Shown: positions 20,264 through 29,024 of the stretch, piece after piece | Position numbering within the stretch: the stretch's first letter is position 1 | Layout of the letters: every line of letters starts with the position of its first letter | Assembly (NCBI GenBank): GCA_001801055.1 | Contig: MGWP01000034.1 | Coordinates: 1-46,748, forward strand | Reading direction: 5' to 3' | Length of the DNA: 46,748 nt | DNA from: Gallionellales bacterium GWA2_55_18 | Lineage (GTDB): Bacteria > Pseudomonadota > Gammaproteobacteria > Burkholderiales > Gallionellaceae | Made by a program: the position numbers and the translations under genes | Notes under the pieces: generated by a model | The model's input: the letters and a program-made list of their open reading frames with translations, nothing else | Databases searched by the model: none | What the model was told of the DNA's origin: nothing

Positions 20264-21202
20264 TTATAAAGCGTTCGGAACGGCAGCCGGGTTTTCTGCG
20301 GCGGTTAGCTGGTTGTCAAGGATGAAGTCCAAGCCGGGCTTGCCGTGCCAATAGCCGTTGCAGGATGCCGCAGGCATCAGAGTACCAACCTGTGACATGG
20401 CTTGCGCGGGTACAAGACGCTGCTCCATGCATTCCCGGAACAGATGCAGTATTTCGCCGGTATGGTGCGCCTGCGGGCTGATGCGCACCACATCGGCACC
20501 TGTGCTTTGCAGCGTATCCAGCTCGCCGATCAGGTTATATACCAATGCCGACTGGGTCTGGATACCGTTCAGGTTCAGGAAGGGTTGCCCCTCGCGGGTT
20601 TTCAGGGTGAGGCCGTCCTCGTAATCGAGGCACTTGAACTGACAATCGTCTTTTTGCAAATTATAGTGGCGCGCGGTGAAACAGCGTGCCGAAAAAGCCA
20701 GCGGCAGACGCCCGTAAGCAAACACTTCGGTTTCAGACTTCGATTGGCGTTCGCGCAGGACTGCCGCAAGCGCCTCTTGCGACATCTCCACGGGTATTAC
20801 CCAACGCGTCGCTCCCAGACCGGCGAGCAAATCGAGAGTTTGCGGGTTATAAACATTCAGCGTCGAGCCTGCCACGAACGGCACCTTGTTCGCCAGCAGC
20901 CGCACCGCACCCATGTCGTTAGCTTCAACCTTGAAATTTCCGTTGTCGGCGATCTTGCGCAAGGTCTTGACATCATTTTCGGATTCAATCAGGGTCTGGG
21001 TCGAAATCACCACTTCTTTGCCGGCGGCGACCAGCCGTTCCGCCATATCCAGATAGTCCTGCAAGCGCAACAGATGACGGCGCGAACAGACGGTCTCGCC
21101 GAGATAGATGATATCCACCGGAGCGTCGGATATCTCCTCGTAAAAGCCGAGCATGGTGTCGCGATCCCAGTAATAGAGGATGGGGCCAAGAGCTAGTTTC
21201 AT
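20264..21202 (-). CDS. ubiV: UbiV, U32 peptidase-like O2-independent ubiquinone hydroxylation protein
   Basis: MKLALGPILYYWDRDTMLGFYEEISDAPVDIIYLGETVCSRRH...; adjacent to ubiU. Start at ATG 21202. Confidence 0.9.
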   Translation of the reverse strand: MKLALGPILYYWDRDTMLGFYEEISDAPVDIIYLGETVCSRRHLLRLQDYLDMAERLVAAGKEVVISTQTLIESENDVKTLRKIADNGNFKVEANDMGAVRLLANKVPFVAGSTLNVYNPQTLDLLAGLGATRWVIPVEMSQEALAAVLRERQSKSETEVFAYGRLPLAFSARCFTARHYNLQKDDCQFKCLDYEDGLTLKTREGQPFLNLNGIQTQSALVYNLIGELDTLQSTGADVVRISPQAHHTGEILHLFRECMEQRLVPAQAMSQVGTLMPAASCNGYWHGKPGLDFILDNQLTAAENPAAVPNAL

Positions 21203-21204
21203 AA

Positions 21205-22215
21205 TTATTTCCAGGGACGATAGTAAGCGCCGAGCGTCTGTTGTTGTCCTTCCGAAACCTTGCCGAGATCCGCCATCCATGCTGGCTTGACGGCGAACAT
21301 CCCGGTATTGCGCAGACAGCTATCGATGGCTTGACGCCATACCTTAGTAACTTGCTCGACATAGGCGGGACTGCGCTGGCGTCCCTCGATCTTGATTGCA
21401 GCGATACCCATGCGGATCAATTCCGGCAACAACTCCAGTGTGTTCAGGCTGGTGGGTTCCTCGATGGCATAATAGGTCTCGCCCTCCACATCGAAGCGGC
21501 CCTTGCACAATGTGGGGTAGCCGGCATTCTCTCCGGCTTCGTAGCGGTCGATGAGGATGCCGTTCAGGCGCGATTCCAGCCCTTTGGGGGTTTCCTGCCA
21601 GCGCACCGCCTTGGGCGGCGAACACACGCCACGGGTGTTGGGAGAATCGCCGGTGGCGTAGGAGGACAAGGCGCAGCGCCCTTCCACCATGACGCACAGT
21701 CCGCCAAAGCCGAACAACTCGATTTCCACCTGGGTGCCGGCCATCAATTGCTCCACTTGTGCCAGCGCCAGCACACGCGGCACCACGGCGCGCTGGATGC
21801 CGAACATTTCATGGTAGAAATTGATTGCCTCGTAATTTGTGGCCGAGCCTTGCACCGAAAGATGCAGGCGCAAGCCGGGGTGGGTTTTCACGGCATACTG
21901 CATCAGGCCTGGATCGGCCAGGATCACCGCATCCATGCCCAGTTCGGCGGCGTTGTCGATGGCTTTCGTCCAGCGCTGCCAGCCGTCAGCCTGCGGGTAG
22001 GTGTTCAGTGCCAGCAATACCTTTTTACCTTTCGCATGGGCGTAACGCACGCCCTCTTTCGCGTTGTCGAAGCTGAAGTTGAGGCCGGTGAAATTGCGCG
22101 CGTTGGTGTCGTCGCGGAAGCCCATATAGACGCAATCCGCGCCGTTGTCTATCGCAGTTTTCAATGCCGGGAGGCTGCCAGCCGGGCACACCAGTTCAAT
22201 TTTGTCAGGTCGCAT
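21205..22215 (-). CDS. ubiU: UbiU, U32 peptidase-like O2-independent ubiquinone hydroxylation protein
   Basis: MRPDKIELVCPAGSLPALKTAIDNGADCVYMGFRDDTNARNFTGLNF...; U32 signature ELFGFGGLCVMVEGRCALSSY. Confidence 0.9.
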   Translation of the reverse strand: MRPDKIELVCPAGSLPALKTAIDNGADCVYMGFRDDTNARNFTGLNFSFDNAKEGVRYAHAKGKKVLLALNTYPQADGWQRWTKAIDNAAELGMDAVILADPGLMQYAVKTHPGLRLHLSVQGSATNYEAINFYHEMFGIQRAVVPRVLALAQVEQLMAGTQVEIELFGFGGLCVMVEGRCALSSYATGDSPNTRGVCSPPKAVRWQETPKGLESRLNGILIDRYEAGENAGYPTLCKGRFDVEGETYYAIEEPTSLNTLELLPELIRMGIAAIKIEGRQRSPAYVEQVTKVWRQAIDSCLRNTGMFAVKPAWMADLGKVSEGQQQTLGAYYRPWK

Positions 22216-23257
22216 AAAGTATTTCCTCTTCAACAGGGTTCTGGATAAGCACAGGGCATTCCGCCATGCTCTTGCCGCCCACCGCAATCCGGGTCTTCCC
22301 ATCAAAAGTGGCGTGAGAATCGCTGGTCTTTATTAAAGGCCCTTGCGCCAAACGCCCTTGGCGGGTGCCACGGCGCGCCAGTTCATGTTCGATGCCGTTG
22401 AGCACATTCCATTTTTGCGAGCACCACTCCGGTGCCAGCAGGATGTCTTTAGGGGCGGTACCGGTAACGCGATGGAACATGATATGTTCCGGGGTGCGCT
22501 CGATCAGGTCGCAGGCATGCAGGATATATTCCTCGCGCTGCAATGGACGGTATTCGCCGCGCCGCCATTGGTTGGCAAGCACGGTATGTTTCACCACATG
22601 CAGCGGGTGCAACTTGAGGCCATCCACGCCGATATCCAGCACGGTATCCAGACTGGCGTGGTAATGCGATCCGCATTCGCCGGGCAGGCCGAGAATCAGA
22701 TGGGTGCACAAAGAAATCCCGCGCTGTCGCGCTGCGGCGGCCACTTCGCGGTATTCTTTTAGCCCGTGGCCCCGGTTAACGCGGCGCAGTGTTTCGTCGA
22801 AGGCCGATTGCAAGCCGAGTTCCAGCCACACGATGAGTCCTTCCTCGCGGTACCCGGCGAGCAGGTCGAGCACTTCGCCGGACACGCAATCCGGGCGTGT
22901 ACCGACCGAAAGGCCGACAATATCGTGCTGTTTCAATGCCTGGCGGTAGAGCGCATCCAGTTCCGCCACATCCGCATAGGTGTTGGTATAAGCTTGAAAA
23001 TAGGCAATGAATTTTTTTGCCCGGGTTCGCTTCGCAATGGCGCGCCGTCCGCTGTCGAACTGCGCTTCCAGCGTTTGCGGCTCACTGCCATTGGGGTTAA
23101 ACGAGTTGTTGTTGCAGAACGTGCAACCGCCGATCCCTTTCGCCCCATCCCGGTTAGGGCAGGTGAAACCGGCATCGAGGGCGATCTTGTGTATCCGCTC
23201 GCCATGACGCGCGAACAGGTATTGACCAAAGGTGTGGATGTAATCAGAAATAGCCAT
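22205..23257 (-). CDS. Radical SAM protein, YhcC/TIGR01212-like, with C-terminal extension
   Basis: 350 aa; CPNRDGAKGIGGCTFCNNNSFNPNG radical-SAM Cys cluster; VGTRPDCV; 11-bp overlap with ubiU. Confidence 0.88.
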   Translation of the reverse strand: MAISDYIHTFGQYLFARHGERIHKIALDAGFTCPNRDGAKGIGGCTFCNNNSFNPNGSEPQTLEAQFDSGRRAIAKRTRAKKFIAYFQAYTNTYADVAELDALYRQALKQHDIVGLSVGTRPDCVSGEVLDLLAGYREEGLIVWLELGLQSAFDETLRRVNRGHGLKEYREVAAAARQRGISLCTHLILGLPGECGSHYHASLDTVLDIGVDGLKLHPLHVVKHTVLANQWRRGEYRPLQREEYILHACDLIERTPEHIMFHRVTGTAPKDILLAPEWCSQKWNVLNGIEHELARRGTRQGRLAQGPLIKTSDSHATFDGKTRIAVGGKSMAECPVLIQNPVEEEILYAT

Positions 23258-23317
23258 GATTCAATAAAAGAAGACTAGCACGCAGCAAAGGCTTGTTCAA
23301 CCGGAATAGATACATGG

Positions 23318-24103
23318 TTATTTCGCCTGTTCAGTGCAGCAGTCTAATTCCGCTATGACCGGGGTATGATCCGAAGGGCGCTCCGATTTGCGTGGGGTTT
23401 TATCTATCATGCAGCTTTTGCACAGGGCGGCGAGTTGCTTGCTGACCAGAATGTGATCGAGGCGCAACCCCCTGTTGCGGGGAAACGCCATCATGCGATA
23501 GTCCCACCAGGAATAGGATTTGTCGGGCTGCCCGAACAGGCGAAAGCTGTCGCATAGGCCGATCTGCAACAGGTTGCGAAATTCTTGCCGCTCCGGCTCG
23601 CTGACCAGCACATTGCCTTGCCAAGCCACCGGATCGTAGACATCGCGATCTTCCGGCGCGATATTGTAATCGCCCAGCAGCGCCAGTCTTGGATAGCGTG
23701 CCAACTCCTGTTTCAGCCAGTCGCGCAACGCGGCGAGCCAGGCAAGTTTGTATTGGTACTTGCCGGAATCCACGCTCTGCCCGTTCGGCACATACACGTT
23801 GACTACACGGATATCACCAACTGTGGCGGCGATAACGCGCTTCTGCTCATCGGCAAAACCCGGGATGCCCATCTGCACATCGCTGGCGGGTGCGCGGCTC
23901 AGGATCGCCACGCCGTTGTAGGTTTTCTGCCCGCTGAATACGCTGTGATAGCCCACCGCCTGCAATTCCGCGTGCGGAAAATCGCTATCCTGCTGCTTGG
24001 TTTCCTGCAAGCCCAACACATCGAGCTGGTTGGTGGCAAGCCAGTCCAGCACCTGCGGCAGGCGCACTTTCAGCGAGTTGACGTTCCAAGTCGCAAGTTT
24101 CAT
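23318..24103 (-). CDS. xth: Exodeoxyribonuclease III
   Basis: 261 aa; [49 protein letters not shown]. Confidence 0.95.
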   Translation of the reverse strand: MKLATWNVNSLKVRLPQVLDWLATNQLDVLGLQETKQQDSDFPHAELQAVGYHSVFSGQKTYNGVAILSRAPASDVQMGIPGFADEQKRVIAATVGDIRVVNVYVPNGQSVDSGKYQYKLAWLAALRDWLKQELARYPRLALLGDYNIAPEDRDVYDPVAWQGNVLVSEPERQEFRNLLQIGLCDSFRLFGQPDKSYSWWDYRMMAFPRNRGLRLDHILVSKQLAALCKSCMIDKTPRKSERPSDHTPVIAELDCCTEQAK

Positions 24104-24657
24104 TGCGCGACGGAATCGGCCAAGGCTTCTGCTGGGGGTGGGGTGGGTGAAACGGTTGCTTTAGGCGCGGCAGGCGCCTTGGGTATCCGGTATGGGAGAG
24201 CCTTCGGGTAACCAGCGATGTCGAATTCACTTTGCCATTGATTGGCCTGCAAACCTTTCAGGAAGGTTTTTCCTATGGCGAGCGTGGGTACGTTGTCGGA
24301 GCCTGAAAGAGCTTTGAAAGCATCTAGCTCCTCTCTGGTTCGCAGCATTTTCTCGCTGAACGGAATGCCGCGTTTGTTCAATAGATCGCGCGCTGAATCG
24401 CAATATTCGGTGCAGTTTTCCGCGACGTACAGGGTAACCGGGAAATTCTGCTGCGCACGGCGTGTTTCATAGGGCAGATCTTCGCCCGGCGTAGCGGCAG
24501 CGGAGAATTTCTTCTCTTCAACTTGACTTGCACCAGCCGGAATCATATCGCCGTAATGCACCTTGCCCTGCGCGTCCACCCAGCGATACAGCCCGCCCGC
24601 TTGCGCGTTGAACGATGCCCCCAACAAACACCCCAACAACAAAACGATGCGTTTCAT
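24100..24657 (-). CDS. DUF4124 and glutaredoxin-like domain protein
   Basis: 185 aa; signal peptide, [17 protein letters not shown] (DUF4124), [27 protein letters not shown] (Grx fold). Confidence 0.85.
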   Translation of the reverse strand: MKRIVLLLGCLLGASFNAQAGGLYRWVDAQGKVHYGDMIPAGASQVEEKKFSAAATPGEDLPYETRRAQQNFPVTLYVAENCTEYCDSARDLLNKRGIPFSEKMLRTREELDAFKALSGSDNVPTLAIGKTFLKGLQANQWQSEFDIAGYPKALPYRIPKAPAAPKATVSPTPPPAEALADSVAQ

Positions 24658-24665
24658 TTTTCCTC

Positions 24666-26825
24666 CTATGATGTTTCGAGTAACCCATTATGCCGCAACA
24701 ATGCGTCTATGCTCGGCTCGCGCCCGCGGAATGCGGCGAAGGACTGCATCGCGCCGCGGCTGCCGCCCATCGCCAGTACCTCGCTGCGGAAACGCGCACC
24801 GACATCCGGATTCAGCACGCCGTTTTCCTCGAACAGGCTGTACGCGTCGGCGGACAGCACTTCCGCCCATTTGTAGCTGTAATAGCCCGCCGCATAGCCG
24901 CCGGCGAAAATATGCGAAAAGCTGTGCGGGAAGCGCTGGAACGCGGGTGGGATCAGCACCGCCACTTCGGCGCGCACTTCGTCGAGCAATTGCAGGATGT
25001 CGCTCCGACACGGTGGGGCGGAGCCCTCCGGTGCGGGAGGAGCTGCTGGGCGGCCGCTCTCGCAACCGTCTGGCTTCTCCAGTAACGTGTTGCGGTCGCC
25101 GTTTGCGCCGCCAGCCTCGAAATTGCTGTGCATCAGCATGTCGAACAAAGCAAATTCGATCTGGCGCAGGGTCTGCAAGCCACTCTGGAAGTTCTTCGCG
25201 GCAAGCATCTTGTCGAACAATGCGCGCGGCAGCTTTTCATTGGTCTCTGAATGGCGCGTCATGCCGTGCAGCACGTCCCATTCCCAGCAAAAATTTTCCA
25301 TGAACTGGCTGGGCAGCTCTACCGCATCCCATTCCACGCCGTTAATACCGGACACGGCGAGGTCTTCCACTTCGGTGAGCAGGTGGTGCAGGCCGTGGCC
25401 GAATTCGTGGAACAGCGTGATCACTTCGTCATGGGTGAACACTGCCGGTTTGCCGCCCACCGGCGGCGAAAAATTGCAATTCAAATAGGCGACAGGCGTT
25501 TGTATTCCCTCTGTCCTCTGTCCTCTGCCACCTGTCGTCTGAACACGTCGGCGCGTGATCACGTCATCCATCCACGCCCCGCCGCGCTTGCTGTTGCGCG
25601 CGTACATATCGAGATAAAACTGGCCGACCAGTTGCCCCTGCGCGTCGCGGATATCAAAGAAGCGCACATCGTCATGCCAACTTGGCGCGCTGGATGCATT
25701 GATCTGCAAGCCATACAGCGTTTCGACCAGCTTGAACATGCCGGGTAGCACCGCGTCTTCCGGGAAATACTGTTTCACCTCCTGCTCGGAAAAAGCGTAG
25801 CGTTGCTCACGCAGTTTTTCACTGGCGTAGCCGATATCCCATGATTGCAGTTCCTGCAACCCCAATTCGGCGCGCGCGAATTCGCGCAGTTCCACCAGAT
25901 CTTTTTCGGCAAAGGGGCGTGCGCGTTGTGCCAGTTCGCGCATGAACGTAACTACCTGCTGCGGTGACTCCGCCATCTTGGCCGCCAGCGACAGTTCGCC
26001 GAAGTTGGCGAAACCCAGCAGGCTTGCCTCTTCACCACGCAGCTGGACGATCTCATCCATCAGCTTGGTGTTATCCCACTCCGGCTTGCCGAATTCGCTG
26101 GCACGTGTGCCATAGGCGCGATACATCGTTTCGCGCAAGGCGCGGTTATCGGCAAATTGCATCACCGGCATATACGATGGGGCCTTAAGCGTAAATAACC
26201 AGCCAGTTTTTTCCGCCGCGACCGCTGCCTCCTGCGCCGCCTGCAGCACATCTTCGGGCAAGCCGCTCAACTCGCCCCGGTTCTCGACCACAAGCGTGTA
26301 GTCATTGGTCGCATCGAGCAGGTTATCGGAAAAACGCGACGACAATTCCGCCAAGCGTTCCTGTATCTCCAAATAGCGCGCCTTCTTGTCCTCAGGCAAT
26401 TCCGCGCCGCCGAGGCGAAAGTCGCGCAGCTCGTTTTCGATGATCTTCTTGCGCGCCACACTCAAGCCCGCGAATTCAGGACTGTTGTGCAATGCCTTGA
26501 ACTTCTGGAATAGCGCGAGATTTTGGCCAAGTTCGGCGTAATATTGGGTGATCTTCGGCAGCGTGGCGTTATACACCTCGCGTAATTCCGGACTGTTCAT
26601 CACCGCGTTCAAATGCCCGACCGGCCCCCACGCACGCGACAGCCGTTCGTTGGCATTTTCCATCGGCACTATGAAATCCTGCCAGGCAGGCGGCGCACTG
26701 TCGCTCAGCAGCCGCGTGATCAGCGCACGGTTTTCCGCCAGCAACTGCTCAATCGCCGGGGCAACATGTTCGGGTTTGATCTCCGCAAAGCGCGGTAGGC
26801 CGGAGAAATCGAGTAATGGGTTCAT
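24666..26825 (-). CDS. prlC: Oligopeptidase A (M3 family) with two apparent repeat-derived insertions
   Basis: HEFGHGLHH zinc site, GAWMDDV, FSHIFAGGYAAGYYSYKWAEVLSADAYSLFEENG; start set at MNPLLDF. Confidence 0.94.
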   Translation of the reverse strand: MNPLLDFSGLPRFAEIKPEHVAPAIEQLLAENRALITRLLSDSAPPAWQDFIVPMENANERLSRAWGPVGHLNAVMNSPELREVYNATLPKITQYYAELGQNLALFQKFKALHNSPEFAGLSVARKKIIENELRDFRLGGAELPEDKKARYLEIQERLAELSSRFSDNLLDATNDYTLVVENRGELSGLPEDVLQAAQEAAVAAEKTGWLFTLKAPSYMPVMQFADNRALRETMYRAYGTRASEFGKPEWDNTKLMDEIVQLRGEEASLLGFANFGELSLAAKMAESPQQVVTFMRELAQRARPFAEKDLVELREFARAELGLQELQSWDIGYASEKLREQRYAFSEQEVKQYFPEDAVLPGMFKLVETLYGLQINASSAPSWHDDVRFFDIRDAQGQLVGQFYLDMYARNSKRGGAWMDDVITRRRVQTTGGRGQRTEGIQTPVAYLNCNFSPPVGGKPAVFTHDEVITLFHEFGHGLHHLLTEVEDLAVSGINGVEWDAVELPSQFMENFCWEWDVLHGMTRHSETNEKLPRALFDKMLAAKNFQSGLQTLRQIEFALFDMLMHSNFEAGGANGDRNTLLEKPDGCESGRPAAPPAPEGSAPPCRSDILQLLDEVRAEVAVLIPPAFQRFPHSFSHIFAGGYAAGYYSYKWAEVLSADAYSLFEENGVLNPDVGARFRSEVLAMGGSRGAMQSFAAFRGREPSIDALLRHNGLLETS
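25003..25039 (-). repeat. E element inside prlC (copy E4)
   Basis: - strand CTCCCGCACCGGAGGGCTCCGCCCCACCGTGTCGGAG; near-identical to aceE copy; encodes PAPEGSAPPCR. Confidence 0.85.
25057..25095 (+). repeat. E element inside prlC (copy E3), opposite orientation to E4
   Basis: CTCTCGCAACCGTCTGGCTTCTCCAGTAACGTGTTGCGG, 31/39 identical to 37001-37039. Confidence 0.82.
25507..25541 (-). repeat. Degenerate 7-bp tandem repeat inside prlC (five units)
   Basis: + strand CCCTCTG-TCCTCTG-TCCTCTG-CCACCTG-TCGTCTG; encodes QTTGGRGQRTEG on - strand. Confidence 0.85.
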
Positions 26826-27026
26826 GGATGAGTGGGAATAAATGCTGCGGTTGAATATCTGACAACAGCATTTTACTACGAAATATTTTGGCAATAGTAC
26901 GGCTTGTGCTGGTCGAAGCGCGATATGCGGCTGTCAAAAAATAAACGAAATCGCCTCTAAAGTCTCCGATAATCGTCAAGCAAACCCAATGAAAACCGCC
27001 GGAGTACGATCAACCTAAAAACGGCA

Positions 27027-27219
27027 ATTCATCCTGATGAACTGACTAGCCATCTGACTAAGCGCGGTGAAACATGCGCTAAGTCATTGGTTAACGAAAA
27101 AACACGAAATAAAACAATAAGTTGCCTTGATTGGTGATTCACCCATTGGGTATTCATTAGCAGCATTGAGTCCTTTGAATTTGTTCGTGTTTTTCGTGAC
27201 TTTCGTGGACAACTGCTTT
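27027..27219 (-). repeat. Dispersed repeat, copy B (inverse of 2699-2891)
   Basis: Reverse complement aligns over ~190 bp with copy A, with long exact blocks including AACCAATGACTTAGCGCATGTTTCACCGCGCTTAGTCAGATGGCTAGT. Confidence 0.9.
27033..27095 (+). repeat. REP-like stem-loop element, copy B
   Basis: CCTGATGAACTGACTAGCCATCTGACTAAGCGCGGTGAAACATGCGCTAAGTCATTGGTTAAC. Confidence 0.8.
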
Positions 27220-27256
27220 TTATAAATTCAAATGCACCCCCGAACTAATTTGCATG

Positions 27257-27283
27257 CTGGCACTCACAGGCCGCGAGTGCTAG
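27257..27283 (+). promoter_or_regulatory. CIRCE-like HrcA operator overlapping the rpoH promoter
   Basis: CTGGCACTC-N9-GAGTGCTAG versus CIRCE consensus TTAGCACTC-N9-GAGTGCTAA (15/18). Possible -35 CTGGCA / 18 nt / -10 TAGAAT (27281-27286). Confidence 0.75.
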
Positions 27284-27308
27284 AATATTCGTGTAAGGAG
27301 GAGATGCC

Positions 27309-28163
27309 ATGAATATTGCAATGAGCCTGCCCATACCGGCTGCCGTTGGCAGCTTGGAGAGTTATATACAAACGGTGAACCGCTTTCCGCTATTGTCGCA
27401 GGAGGAGGAATTCGCATTGGCGACGCGCTTCAAGACCGAGAACGATCTCGATGCCGCGCGCGGGTTGGTGTTGTCTCACCTACGCGTGGTTGTCAGCGTG
27501 GCGCGTGGTTTTGCCGGTTATGGATTGCCCCAAGCGGACTTGATCCAGGAAGGCAACATCGGACTGATGAAAGCGGTGAAACACTACGATCCGGATCGCG
27601 GGGTGCGCTTGGTATCGTTCGCGTTGCACTGGATACGTGCAGAGATTCATGAGTTCGTGGTGCGCAACTGGCGGCTGGTGAAGATCGCCACCACCAAGGC
27701 GCAACGCAAGCTGTTCTTCAACTTGCGCAGCCTGAAGCAGGGACTGGAGCCGCTTAAACCGCAGCAGATATCCGAAATCGCCAAGCAACTTAATGTCAGC
27801 GAGCACGATGTGGTGGAAATGGAAGCGCGCTTCGCCGGACATGAAGTTGCGCTGGAACCAGGCGGTAGCGATGACGACGAGAGCTATGCGCCGATTCATT
27901 ATCTGTCCGACGACGAAGAGAATGAACCGTCTCACATTCTGGAAACGGCTGAGCGTGAGCGCTTGCAAACATCCGGCTTGGCGAATGCGTTGGCTGTGCT
28001 GGATGAACGCAGCCGCCGTATCGTTGAAGCGCGTTGGCTGGGCGAAGGAGCAACGGCAACACTGCATGACCTGGCCGCCGAGTTCAATGTATCGACCGAA
28101 CGCATCCGCCAGATCGAGCAGAAGGCATTAAGCAAAATGCACGCGGCGCTGGCTGCCGTTTAA
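27309..28163 (+). CDS. rpoH: RNA polymerase heat-shock sigma factor RpoH (sigma-32)
   Basis: 284 aa; MNIAMSLPIPAAVGSLESYIQTVNRFPLLSQEEE, RpoH box-like QRKLFFNLRSLKQ; SD AAGGAGGAG upstream. Confidence 0.95.
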   Translation: MNIAMSLPIPAAVGSLESYIQTVNRFPLLSQEEEFALATRFKTENDLDAARGLVLSHLRVVVSVARGFAGYGLPQADLIQEGNIGLMKAVKHYDPDRGVRLVSFALHWIRAEIHEFVVRNWRLVKIATTKAQRKLFFNLRSLKQGLEPLKPQQISEIAKQLNVSEHDVVEMEARFAGHEVALEPGGSDDDESYAPIHYLSDDEENEPSHILETAERERLQTSGLANALAVLDERSRRIVEARWLGEGATATLHDLAAEFNVSTERIRQIEQKALSKMHAALAAV

Positions 28164-28295
28164 CGGTCGGCTGATTCCGCTTCTCCTTACAATAAGGAAA
28201 ATCAGTATCTGCCCGGCATCTATATCGGCGGGTAGAACCCGCCCTACGATATTGCTCTATTGATCTTGAATTGGAATAACCGCTAACACAAAACG

Positions 28296-28336
28296 ACCCC
28301 TTCTTCGGCTTCACGCCAGGGAAAGGGGTTATTTTT
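28296..28336 (+). terminator. Possible terminator downstream of rpoH
   Basis: ACCCCTT...AAGGGGT stem followed by TATTTTT; long imperfect loop. Confidence 0.45.
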
Positions 28337-28346
28337 GCGGAACACA

Positions 28347-29024
28347 CTACTGACCGATTACCTCTCCGCCAGCAAGCAAAGGTTGCAGCAGCTTGTCGAA
28401 TTCTTTGGGCGAGACATATTGCAGTACAGGTTTTTCGCCGTTGCCCAAGGTTATGTCCAGTCCGTGTTGCGGATACAGCCAATGGACTGCACCGCTTTTC
28501 TTTTCCCTGATGCGCTGGGCGGGCTGCCCGAAACGCTTGCTGACAACGTCTTCTTCCAAGCGAACGGACGGCATATAAGTCAAGCCACTGACCGGTAATG
28601 CGCGTATCCGGGTCACATCTTCCGGTGCCAGCGTGATTTTTTTGCCGCTGCCGGTGCCGCTCATGCGCAAACCGCGTTCGTACATGCCTTGCAACTCGGT
28701 AGCGGGAACCGCGATGCTCAAAACGATTTTGGACTTCATTTCTGCCAGGGTGACCTGCTCGAAAAACATCTCTGCGGCCAGCTGCCCATCGGGCGATTTG
28801 AACAGGCTGGGCTTGGCCTGTTCCTGGAAATGCTGTTCGGCCTCATTGGTGGTGGATTGCCCCAGGGTCATACCGAAGATACGCACCTTGTCTGCCGCAG
28901 GATGTTCGATGTGCCAGGGCAGATCGGTTTTTTCGGCCGGTTTGCCCGGCATGAAAAACGAACTCGCAAAAATCAGGATCGAGAGGATACCAACGGCCCA
29001 GTACAGTTTTCGTTCCATGGTCAT
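28347..29024 (-). CDS. Conserved hypothetical, N-terminal TM anchor
   Basis: 225 aa; overlaps the start of the next - strand ORF end; coherent protein composition. Confidence 0.6.
   Translation of the reverse strand: MTMERKLYWAVGILSILIFASSFFMPGKPAEKTDLPWHIEHPAADKVRIFGMTLGQSTTNEAEQHFQEQAKPSLFKSPDGQLAAEMFFEQVTLAEMKSKIVLSIAVPATELQGMYERGLRMSGTGSGKKITLAPEDVTRIRALPVSGLTYMPSVRLEEDVVSKRFGQPAQRIREKKSGAVHWLYPQHGLDITLGNGEKPVLQYVSPKEFDKLLQPLLAGGEVIGQ

Noticed and set aside
21241-22248. 335-aa + ORF antisense to ubiU
   Set aside because: Shadow frame of ubiU.
27250-27283. Sigma-54 promoter at TGGCACTCACAGGCCGC upstream of rpoH
   Set aside because: The -12 GC/TTGC element is missing; the CIRCE palindrome plus sigma-70-like spacing explains the sequence better.
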